From Phytopythium helicoides (Eukaryota; Oomycota; Peronosporomycetes; Pythiales; Pythiaceae), in the NCBI GenBank assembly GCA_024867545.1, contig JANFNE010000003.1, positions 744,001 to 808,000 on the forward strand: a stretch of DNA of 64,000 nt, in the 5' to 3' direction. Position numbers and translations under genes: made by a program. Positions 21,047-32,600 of the stretch are shown here, one piece after another. Each line of letters begins with the position of its first letter. Positions within the stretch are counted from its first letter, which is position 1. The notes below the pieces were generated by a model that saw only the letters and a list, made by a program, of their open reading frames with translations, did no database searches and was not told where the DNA came from.

Positions 21047-21338
21047 GAGCGAGTGAGTGGGCGGCAGGCGGCGGATTCGGGTGTGGCGGTGCCGGCGGGC
21101 GGCGGGCGGAACTTCAACGCGGGGGGGGAGGAAGTTTTGGCCAATGGGAGGGAGGGGAGGTGGGGTTTTGACCAATGGAGAGGCGGCTTGAAGGTGGGGG
21201 ACGGATTAAATTTGTAGGTAGGGAGGGGCAGTATAGAGTGGGCGAGAGGTCGTGGCGTTCTTCCGGCGACAGATTGGACCAATCGGAGGTTTTAGAGAGA
21301 TAATGCAGCCAATCAGAGAGGAGCGATCGAGCGGCTCC
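21047..21338 (-). promoter_or_regulatory. CCAAT-box cluster
   Basis: Five CCAAT boxes in both orientations lie at 21141-21145, 21172-21176, 21273-21277, 21279-21283 and 21309-21313, upstream of the minus-strand gene starting at 21046. The pair at 21273-21283 is inverted and almost abutting. NF-Y-type binding is the usual reading of this motif. Confidence 0.5.
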
Positions 21339-22000
21339 TCACCGAATGGGTTCGCAACCAGCTTGTCGCACCACGACCGCCAGCAGCTTTTCCATGCTGC
21401 AGCTGTGCTCCTGCACGTGCGTGGCTTCCCGTTGCTGGCATTCCAAGCCCACGCTTACGCTCGAGGCAACAATGCTGTCTAGCAGGGCTCGATTGCAGCG
21501 CTCGATGGCGGTTTTCTGCAGGACGACGAGATTTTTGTTGCGCAATGCGACCAGAATGAGCAAGCGACGAAGACTGCTGAAGGAGAGTGCGCAGAACGCG
21601 ACCGAGGGGGACGGGCGAGTCCTGCTGAACGCTTCAACCACGTCACCAAGAGGTCTGATCCCGAGTTGGGCACACCCAGCATCAAATGTTTTGGTTGCAG
21701 CTGGCCGGGAAAATCTCGAGTGCAACGATTGAGCCAGGGCTGTTTGCGGCGATGACGCCACAGAGCAATCGTAGTGCTGGGCGACATCATCCGCCATGAT
21801 GGCGCCCCATGGCACGGCTGCCAGTTCGGCTGCAAGAGAAGCAAGATGGCAGAGGCGCAAGCGCCAACCCACAAGACATTGGATCGAGGCGTGCGAGTTG
21901 ACTCGGTGCGAGTAGATGGCGGAAGCGATAGCGACGCCACTTCCGATGATGATCGGCGCGGCGACGCTCGGTTCAGCAGCAGCGACCGATGATCAGTCAT
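21339..22000 (-). CDS. Possible membrane-associated hypothetical protein, gene model uncertain
   Basis: Two overlapping minus-strand frames look partly coding. One, ending at 21339, contains a hydrophobic stretch (IIIGSGVAIASAIYSHR) followed by MADDVAQHY and an end with LVALRNKNLVVLQKTAIE, but lacks an upstream ATG before an in-frame stop. The other starts with ATG at 22000 and overlaps it. An indel or a small intron may join them. No family was recognised. Confidence 0.35.
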
Positions 22001-23118
22001 CAGTCACAGCCACCCACTTGCTCTGCTTCGAACGACCTCCACGTTCCGCGTGAATGTCCTACGAATCGAGGGCTGAGAGTTTGACCATGGTTCCTACTCT
22101 CAACTGCTGTAACCAGTCTACTTTCCTACTGACAAAGCGATTGGAGCCCCACAGCGCCCGCATCACACCAGCAAAAAGGCTAATTACAAACCCTTCGTCC
22201 AGGCTGGTTGCGGGCGAGCACGAAGCGTGATCCAGCGCGAGTCCCGCTGCACCTCGCTTGCCGATAAGTAACTCAGGACAACTCGAGCAGAAAAAGAAAC
22301 ACACCGATGAAGACAGCCCTTACCTTGAGGATAACTAAGTGCTGGTGCTCGCACGGCAACGATCGCTCGACATCCTCGAAAGAGTACCTTGTCTACTGGA
22401 CCTCTACCTTCAATCAAAATACTTTGTGACGAGAATCAGCTTTCTCGTGTGTTGCCCTCGCGAAGGCCTCGTGGAACAGCTACCCACAGAGGCATTGCTT
22501 CACTAGTAGCTCCCAATTACATCAATCCGGAACCGTGTCTTCGTGGGAGATGAAACTGTTTTATGAAGCCCTGCCAATGAATTCTGTCCGAAAGGAAGCA
22601 GCGATGTTGGCGATTGTCTAAATCCCACAGAATGCGATAGACTACTGATATATGCGATGTCCTCACCGCGCAGCATCCATTCACAAAAACCACGAGTTGC
22701 GAGAATTCAACTGACGGAACTTCTCCACAGTCTTGCTCATGCCGACGCTGATGTTCAGGTCCGAGAACAGCAGCATCACTGAGAGTCGTCACCTTTGCGA
22801 TACCTAGTGGTGGGTCCGCCTCCTCAGCCCAAAAGCACATCTCTTCGTCCTCAGTCAACAACTTATGGCGCTGAAATTTCCCCGCCTTGTCGAAGACGGC
22901 GATACAACACCTTTGGCAACGCACAATTCGGCACACCTGAACGATATCCGCCGACGCTATACGACCTGCTCAAGAGAGTAGCCGTATCGACGGTCCAGCA
23001 AGAGTCCAAATCTGTTCGTAGATTCCGGTATTGCCATAACCGTCCAAGAGTTTCGTACACCATCACCTTCATCATCCTCACCAGCACATCAGGCCGTAAG
23101 GCACATTCCGCAACTAGT
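22001..23118. other. Intergenic region left of the macrosatellite
   Basis: About 1.1 kb with stop-rich frames and no gene I can support. It forms the unique left flank of the tandem array, which starts at GCTCCCTGCT (23119). Confidence 0.4.
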
Positions 23119-23220
23119 GCTCCCTGCTCCGTGCTTCATACTCCTTGCTCCGTGCTTCGTGCTTCGTGCTCCGTGCTCCGTGCTCCGTGCTCCGTGCTCC
23201 GTGCTCCGTGCTTCAAGCTC
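23119..23220. repeat. First heptamer block (GTGCTCC type) of unit 1, representative
   Basis: Tandem copies of GTGCTCC with variants GTGCTTC, ATACTCC and TTGCTCC. Copy number differs between units by one or two heptamers (compare units starting at 25085 and 26974). Equivalent blocks open every unit. Confidence 0.9.
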
Positions 23221-23419
23221 CTTACTCCACGCTTCCACCAAGTTGAACTCGAAGACTGAAGAAGCAGGCGGTAGGCACACCTGGTCCACCACGCAGTCCC
23301 ACGCAAGAGTGAACACGGCGAATTTCGCCATGAGCAACTACAATGCGTTTCGGCTCAATGGACTCGGCTGATGCACCCACTCACCAACAATCTCCTCGCT
23401 CCTAGCTCTTTAATGGTTG

Positions 23420-23650
23420 CTCCTTGCTGCTTGCACATTGCATCTTGCACGTTTCCGCTTGCACCTTGCACCTTGCATCTTGCACCTTGCACCTTGCACA
23501 TTTCCGCTTGCACCTTGCGCCTTGCTTCTTGCATCTTGCACCTTGCATCTTGCACCTTGCTTCTAGCATCTTGCACATTGCACATTGCTTCTTGCAGCTT
23601 GCACATTGCACATTGCTTCTTGCATCTTGCACCTTGCACGTTGCACACGT
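23420..23650. repeat. Second heptamer block (TTGCACC type) of unit 1, representative
   Basis: Tandem copies of TTGCACC mixed with TTGCATC, TTGCTTC, TTGCGCC and TTGCACA, and in later units CTGCTTG and ACCTCGC variants. This block accounts for most unit-length variation and is longest in units 12-16. Confidence 0.9.
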
Positions 23651-26600
23651 GTCAACAGAGACTTGATCTTGGTCTTGTTCTTGCTCATGGTCGTTGATGT
23701 GCGCGTTTCCACTCTCATTGCCGTGCTCATTGCGGTCGATGGAGACGGCTAGGGCGTCGTCGAGACCATCGAACTCGAGCCCACCTCCGTCAGCACTTCT
23801 AGCCGTGCTACGCGCTCCCTGCTCCGTGCTTCATACTCCTTGCTCCGTGCTTCGTGCTTCGTGCTCCGTGCTCCGTGCTCCGTGCTCCGTGCTTCAAGCT
23901 CCTTACTCCACGCTTCCACCAAGTTGAACTCGAAGACTGAAGAAGCAGGCGGTAGGCACACCTGGTCCACCACGCAGTCCCACGCAAGAGTGAACACGGC
24001 GAATTTCGCCATGAGCAACTACAATGCGTTTCGGCTCAATGGACTCGGCTGATGCACCCACTCACCAACAATCTCCTCGCTCCTAGCTCTTTAATGGTTG
24101 CTCCTTGCTGCTTGCACCTTGCACCTTGCACATTTCCGCTTGCACCTTGCGCCTTGCTTCTTGCATCTTGCACCTTGCATCTTGCACCTTGCTTCTTGCA
24201 TCTTGCACATTGCACATTGCTTCTTGCAGCTTGCACATTGCACATTGCTTCTTGCATCTTGCACCTTGCACGTTGCACACGTGTCAACAGAGACTTGATC
24301 TTGGTCTTGTTCTTGCTCATGGTCGTTGATGTGCGCGTTTCCACCGTCATTGCCGTGGTCATTGCGGTCGATGGAGACGGCTAGGGCGTCGTCGAGACCA
24401 TCGAACTCGAGCCCACCTCCGTCAGCACTTCTAGCCGTGCTACGCGCTCCCTGCTCCGTGCTTCATACTCCTTGCTCCGTGCTTCGTGCTTCGTGCTCCG
24501 TGCTCCGTGCTCCGTGCTCCGTGCTCCGTGCTTCAAGCTCCTTACTCCACGCTTCCACCAAGTTGAACTCGAAGACTGAAGAAGCAGGCGGTAGGCACAC
24601 CTGGTCCACCACGCAGTCCCACGCAAGAGTGAACACGGCGAATTTCGCCATGAGCAACTGCAATGCGCTTCGGCTCAATGGACTCGACTGATGCACCCAC
24701 TCGCCAGCAATCTCCTCGCTCCTAGCTCTTTAATGGTTGCTCCTTGCTGCTTGCACCTTGCACCTTGCACCTTGCACCTTGCGCCTTGCTTCTTGCATCT
24801 TGCACCTTGCATCTTGCACCTTGCTTCTTGCATCTTGCACATTGCACATTGCTTCTTGCAGCTTGCACATTGCACATTGCTTCTTGCATCTTGCACCTTG
24901 CATCTTGCGCCTAGCACACGTGTCGACAGAGGCTTGATCTTGGTCTTGTTCTTGCTCATGGTCGTTGATGTGCGCGTTTCCACCGTCATTGCCGTGGTCA
25001 TTGCGGTCGATGGAGACGGCTAGGGCGTCGTCGAGACCATCGAACTCGAGCCCACCTCCGTCAGCACTTCTAGCCGTGCTACGCGCTCCCTGCTCCGTGC
25101 TTCATACTCCTTGCTCCGTGCTTCGTGCTTCGTGCTCCGTGCTCCGTGCTCCGTGCTCCGTGCTTCAAGCTCCTTACTCCACGCTTCCACCAAGTTGAAC
25201 TCGAAGACTGAAGAAGCAGGCGGTAGGCACACCTGGTCCACCACGCAGTCCCACGCAAGAGTGAACACGGCGAATTTCGCCATGAGCAACTACAATGCGT
25301 TTCGGCTCAATGGACTCGGCTGATGCACCCACTCACCAACAATCTCCTCGCTCCTAGCTCTTTAATGGTTGCTCCTTGCTGCTTGCACATTGCATCTTGC
25401 ACGTTTCCGCTTGCACCTTGCACCTTGCATCTTGCGCCTTGCACGTTTCCGCTTGCACCTTGCACCTTGCACCTTGCTTCTTGCATCTTGCACCTTGCAC
25501 ATTGCTTCTTGCAGCTTGCACATTGCACATTGCTTCTTGCATCTTGCACCTTGCACGTTGCACACGTGTCAACAGAGACTTGATCTTGGTCTTGTTCTTG
25601 CTCATGGTCGTTGATGTGCGCGTTTCCACCGTCATTGCCGTGGTCATTGCGGTCGATGGAGACGGCTAGGGCGTCGTCGAGACCATCGAACTTGAGCCCA
25701 CCTCCGTCAGCACTTCTAGCCGTGCTACGCGCTCCCTGCTCCGTGCTTCATACTCCTTGCTCCGTGCTTCGTGCTTCGTGCTCCGTGCTCCGTGCTCCGT
25801 GCTCCGTGCTCCGTGCTTCAAGCTCCTTACTCCACGCTTCCACCAAGTTGAACTCGAAGACTGAAGAAGCAGGCGGTAGGCACACCTGGTCCACCACGCA
25901 GTCCCACGCAAGAGTGAACACGGCGAATTTCGCCATGAGCAACTACAATGCGTTTCGGCTCAATGGACTCGGCTGATGCACCCACTCACCAACAATCTCC
26001 TCGCTCCTAGCTCTTTAATGGTTGCTCCTTGCTGCTTGCACATTGCATCTTGCACGTTTCCGCTTGCACCTTGCACCTTGCACATTGCTTCTTGCATCTT
26101 GCACCTTGCACATTGCTTCTTGCAGCTTGCACATTGCACATTGCTTCTTGCATCTTGCACCTTGCACGTTGCACACGTGTCAACAGAGACTTGATCTTGG
26201 TCTTGTTCTTGCTCATGGTCGTTGATGTGCGCGTTTCCACCGTCATTTCCGTGGTCATTGCGGTCGATGGAGACGGCTAGGGCGTCGTCGAGACCATCGA
26301 ACTCGAGCCCACCTCCGTCAGCACTTCTAGCCGTGCTACGCGCTCCCTGCTCCGTGCTTCATACTCCTTGCTCCGTGCTTCGTGCTTCGTGCTCCGTGCT
26401 CCGTGCTCCGTGCTCCGTGCTTCAAGCTCCTTACTCCACGCTTCCACCAAGTTGAACTCGAAGACTGAAGAAGCAGGCGGTAGGCACACCTGGTCCACCA
26501 CGCAGTCCCACGCAAGAGTGAACACGGCGAATTTCGCCATGAGCAACTACAATGCGTTTCGGCTCAATGGACTCGGCTGATGCACCCACTCACCAACAAT

Positions 26601-29600
26601 CTCCTCGCTCCTAGCTCTTTAATGGTTGCTCCTTGCTGCTTGCACATTGCATCTTGCACATTTCCGCTTGCACCTTGCGCCTTGCTTCTTGCATCTTGCA
26701 CCTTGCATCTTGCACCTTGCTTCTAGCATCTTGCACATTGCACATTGCTTCTTGCAGCTTGCACATTGCACATTGCTTCTTGCATCTTGCACCTTGCACG
26801 TTGCACACGTGTCAACAGAGACTTGATCTTGGTCTTGTTCTTGCTCATGGTCGTTGATGTGCGCGTTTCCACCGTCATTGCCGTGGTCATTGCGGTCGAT
26901 GGAGACGGCTAGGGCGTCGTCGAGACCATCGAACTCGAGCCCACCTCCGTCAGCACTTCTAGCCGTGCTACGCGCTCCCTGCTCCGTGCTTCATACTCCT
27001 TGCTCCGTGCTTCGTGCTTCGTGCTCCGTGCTCCGTGCTCCGTGCTCCGTGCTCCGTGCTCCGTGCTTCAAGCTCCTTACTCCACGCTTCCACCAAGTTG
27101 AACTCGAAGACTGAAGAAGCAGGCGGTAGGCACACCTGGTCCACCACGCAGTCCCACGCAAGAGTGAACACGGCGAATTTCGCCATGAGCAACTACAATG
27201 CGTTTCGGCTCAATGGACTCGGCTGATGCACCCACTCACCAACAATCTCCTCGCTCCTAGCTCTTTAATGGTTGCTCCTTGCTGCTTGCACATTTCATCT
27301 TGCACATTTCCGCTTGCACCTTGCGCCTTGCTTCTTGCATCTTGCACCTTGCATCTTGCACCTTGCTTCTTGCATCTTGCACCTTGCACATTGCTTCTTG
27401 CAGCTTGCACATTGCACATTGCTTCTTGCATCTTGCACCTTGCACGTTGCACACGTGTCAACAGAGACTTGATCTTGGTCTTGTTCTTGCTCATGGTCGT
27501 TGATGTGCGCGTTTCCACCGTCATTGCCGTGGTCATTGCGGTCGATGGAGACGGCTAGGGCGTCGTCGAGACCATCGAACTCGAGCCCACCTCCGTCAGC
27601 ACTTCTAGCCGTGCTACGCGCTCCCTGCTCCGTGCTTCATACTCCTTGCTCCGTGCTTCGTGCTTCGTGCTCCGTGCTCCGTGCTCCGTGCTCCGTGCTC
27701 CGTGCTCCGTGCTTCAAGCTCCTTACTCCACGCTTCCACCAAGTTGAACTCGAAGACTGAAGAAGCAGGCGGTAGGCACACCTGGTCCACCACGCAGTCC
27801 CACGCAAGAGTGAACACGGCGAATTTCGCCATGAGCAACTACAATGCGTTTCGGCTCAATGGACTCGGCTGATGCACCCACTCACCAACAATCTCCTCGC
27901 TCCTAGCTCTTTAATGGTTGCTCCTTGCTGCTTGCACATTGCATCTTGCACATTTCCGCTTGCACCTTGCGCCTTGCTTCTTGCATCTTGCACCTTGCAT
28001 CTTGCACCTTGCTTCTAGCATCTTGCACATTGCACATTGCTTCTTGCAGCTTGCACATTGCACATTGCTTCTTGCATCTTGCACCTTGCACGTTGCACAC
28101 GTGTCAACAGAGACTTGATCTTGGTCTTGTTCTTGCTCATGGTCGTTGATGTGCGCGTTTCCACCGTCATTGCCGTGGTCATTGCGGTCGATGGAGACGG
28201 CTAGGGCGTCGTCGAGACCATCGAACTCGAGCCCACCTCCGTCAGCACTTCTAGCCGTGCTACGCGCTCCCTGCTCCGTGCTTCATACTCCTTGCTCCGT
28301 GCTTCGTGCTTCGTGCTCCGTGCTCCGTGCTCCGTGCTCCGTGCTTCAAGCTCCTTACTCCACGCTTCCACCAAGTTGAACTCGAAGACTGAAGAAGCAG
28401 GCGGTAGGCACACCTGGTCCACCACGCAGTCCCACGCAAGAGTGAACACGGCGAATTTCGCCATGAGCAACTACAATGCGTTTCGGCTCAATGGACTCGG
28501 CTGATGCACCCACTCACCAACAATCTCCTCGCTCCTAGCTCTTTAATGGTTGCTCCTTGCTGCTTGCACATTTCATCTTGCACATTTCCGCTTGCACCTT
28601 GCGCCTTGCTTCTTGCATCTTGCACCTTGCATCTTGCACCTTGCTTCTTGCATCTTGCACCTTGCACATTGCTTCTTGCAGCTTGCACATTGCACATTGC
28701 TTCTTGCATCTTGCACCTTGCACGTTGCACACGTGTCAACAGAGACTTGATCTTGGTCTTGTTCTTGCTCATGGTCGTTGATGTGCGCGTTTCCACCGTC
28801 ATTGCCGTGGTCATTGCGGTCGATGGAGACGGCTAGGGCGTCGTCGAGACCATCGAACTCGAGCCCACCTCCGTCAGCACTTCTAGCCGTGCTACGCGCT
28901 CCCTGCTCCGTGCTTCATACTCCTTGCTCCGTGCTTCGTGCTTCGTGCTCCGTGCTCCGTGCTCCGTGCTCCGTGCTCCGTGCTCCGTGCTTCAAGCTCC
29001 TTACTCCACGCTTCCACCAAGTTGAACTCGAAGACTGAAGAAGCAGGCGGTAGGCACACCTGGTCCACCACGCAGTCCCACGCAAGAGTGAACACGGCGA
29101 ATTTCGCCATGAGCAACTACAATGCGTTTCGGCTCAATGGACTCGGCTGATGCACCCACTCACCAACAATCTCCTCGCTCCTAGCTCTTTAATGGTTGCT
29201 CCTTGCTGCTTGCACATTGCATCTTGCACATTTCCGCTTGCACCTTGCGCCTTGCTTCTTGCATCTTGCACCTTGCATCTTGCACCTTGCTTCTAGCATC
29301 TTGCACATTGCACATTGCTTCTTGCAGCTTGCACATTGCACATTGCTTCTTGCATCTTGCACCTTGCACGTTGCACACGTGTCAACAGAGACTTGATCTT
29401 GGTCTTGTTCTTGCTCATGGTCGTTGATGTGCGCGTTTCCACCGTCATTGCCGTGGTCATTGCGGTCGATGGAGACGGCTAGGGCGTCGTCGAGACCATC
29501 GAACTCGAGCCCACCTCCGTCAGCACTTCTAGCCGTGCTACGCGCTCCCTGCTCCGTGCTTCATACTCCTTGCTCCGTGCTTCGTGCTTCGTGCTCCGTG

Positions 29601-32600
29601 CTCCGTGCTCCGTGCTCCGTGCTTCAAGCTCCTTACTCCACGCTTCCACCAAGTTGAACTCGAAGACTGAAGAAGCAGGCGGTAGGCACACCTGGTCCAC
29701 CACGCAGTCCCACGCAAGAGTGAACACGGCGAATTTCGCCATGAGCAACTACAATGCGTTTCGGCTCAATGGACTCGGCTGATGCACCCACTCACCAACA
29801 ATCTCCTCGCTCCTAGCTCTTTAATGGTTGCTCCTTGCTGCTTGCACATTGCATCTTGCACATTTCCGCTTGCACCTTGCGCCTTGCTTCTTGCATCTTG
29901 CACCTTGCATCTTGCACCTTGCTTCTTGCATCTTGCACCTTGCACATTGCTTCTTGCAGCTTGCACATTGCACATTGCTTCTTGCATCTTGCACCTTGCA
30001 CGTTGCACACGTGTCAACAGAGACTTGATCTTGGTCTTGTTCTTGCTCATGGTCGTTGATGTGCGCGTTTCCACTCTCATTGCCGTGCTCATTGCGGTCG
30101 ATGGAGACGGCTAGGGCGTCGTCGAGACCATCGAACTCGAGCCCACCTCCGTCAGCACTTCTAGCCGTGCTACGCGCTCCCTGCTCCGTGCTTCATACTC
30201 CTTGCTCCGTGCTTCGTGCTTCGTGCTCCGTGCTCCGTGCTCCGTGCTCCGTGCTCCGTGCTTCAAGCTCCTTACTCCACGCTTCCACCAAGTTGAACTC
30301 GAAGACTGAAGAAGCAGGCGGTAGGCACACCTGGTCCACCACGCAGTCCCACGCAAGAGTGAACACGGCGAATTTCGCCATGAGCAACTACAATGCGTTT
30401 CGGCTCAATGGACTCGGCTGATGCACCCACTCACCAACAATCTCCTCGCTCCTAGCTCTTTAATGGTTGCTCCTTGCTGCTTGCACATTGCATCTTGCAC
30501 ATTTCCGCTTGCACCTTGCTTCTTGCACCTTGCACCTTGCACCTTGCACCTTGCATCTTGTGCCTTGCTTCTTGCATCTTCCACCTTGCACATTGCTTCT
30601 TGCACCTTGCTGCTTGCATCTTGCACCTTGCTACTTGCTGCTTGCACCTCGCACCTTGCATCTTGCACATTGCACATTGCTTCTTGCATCTTGCACCTTG
30701 CACGTTGCACACGTGTCAACAGAGACTTGATCTTGGTCTTGTTCTTGCTCATGGTCGTTGATGTGCGCGTTTCCACCGTCATTGCCGTGGTCATTGCGGT
30801 CGATGGAGACGGCTAGGGCGTCGTCGAGACCATCGAACTCGAGCCCACCTCCGTCAGCACTTCTAGCCGTGCTACGCGCTCCCTGCTCCGTGCTTCATAC
30901 TCCTTGCTCCGTGCTTCGTGCTTCGTGCTCCGTGCTCCGTGCTCCGTGCTCCGTGCTTCAAGCTCCTTACTCCACGCTTCCACCAAGTTGAACTCGAAGA
31001 CTGAAGAAGCAGGCGGTAGGCACACCTGGTCCACCACGCAGTCCCACGCAAGAGTGAACACGGCGAATTTCGCCATGAGCAACTACAATGCGTTTCGGCT
31101 CAATGGACTCGGCTGATGCACCCACTCACCAACAATCTCCTCGCTCCTAGCTCTTTAATGGTTGCTCCTTGCTGCTTGCACATTGCATCTTGCACCTTGC
31201 GCCTTGCATCTTGCGCCTTGCTTCTTGCATCTTGCACCTTGCACCTTGCACCTTGCACCTTCCATCTTGCATCTTGCACCTTGCATCTTGCACCTTGCTG
31301 CTTGCATCTTGCACCTTGCTACTTGCTGCTTGCACCTCGCACCTTGCATCTTGCACCTTGCTACTTGCTGCTTGCACCTCGCACCTTGCATCTTGCACCT
31401 TCCTACTTGCTGCTTGCACCTCGCACATTGCTTCTTGCGCCTAGCACACGTGTCGACAGAGACTTGATCTTCGTCTTGTTCTTGCTCACGGTCGTTGATG
31501 TGCGCGTTTCCACTCTCATTGCCGTGCTCATTGCGGTCGATGGAGACGGCTAGGGCGTCGTCGAGACCATCGAACTCGAGCCCACCTCCGTCAGCACTTC
31601 TAGCCGTGCTACGCGCTCCCTGCTCCGTGCTTCATACTCCTTGCTCCGTGCTTCGTGCTTCGTGCTCCGTGCTCCGTGCTCCGTGCTCCGTGCTCCGTGC
31701 TTCAAGCTCCTTACTCCACGCTTCCACCAAGTTGAACTCGAAGACTGAAGAAGCAGGCGGTAGGCACACCTGGTCCACCACGCAGTCCCACGCAAGAGTG
31801 AACACGGCGAATTTCGCCATGAGCAACTACAATGCGTTTCGGCTCAATGGACTCGGCTGATGCACCCACTCACCAACAATCTCCTCGCTCCTAGCTCTTT
31901 AATGGTTGCTCCTTGCTGCTTGCACATTGCATCTTGCACCTTGCGCCTTGCATCTTGCGCCTTGCTTCTTGCATCTTGCACCTTGCACCTTGCACCTTGC
32001 ACCTTCCATCTTGCATCTTGCACCTTGCATCTTGCACCTTGCTGCTTGCATCTTGCACCTTGCTACTTGCTGCTTGCACCTCGCACCTTGCATCTTGCAC
32101 CTTGCTACTTGCTGCTTGCACCTCGCACCTTGCATCTTGCACCTTCCTACTTGCTGCTTGCACCTCGCACCTTGCATCTTGCGCCTAGCACACGTGTCGA
32201 CAGAGGCTTGATCTTGGTCTTGTTCTTGCTCATGGTCGTTGATGTGCGCGTTTCCACCGTCATTGCCGTGGTCATTGCGGTCGATGGAGACGGCTAGGGC
32301 GTCGTCGAGACCATCGAACTCGAGCCCACCTCCGTCAGCACTTCTAGCCGTGCTACGCGCTCCCTGCTCCGTGCTTCATACTCCTTGCTCCGTGCTTCGT
32401 GCTTCGTGCTCCGTGCTCCGTGCTCCGTGCTCCGTGCTCCGTGCTTCAAGCTCCTTACTCCACGCTTCCACCAAGTTGAACTCGAAGACTGAAGAAGCAG
32501 GCGGTAGGCACACCTGGTCCACCACGCAGTCCCACGCAAGAGTGAACACGGCGAATTTCGCCATGAGCAACTACAATGCGTTTCGGCTCAATGGACTCGG

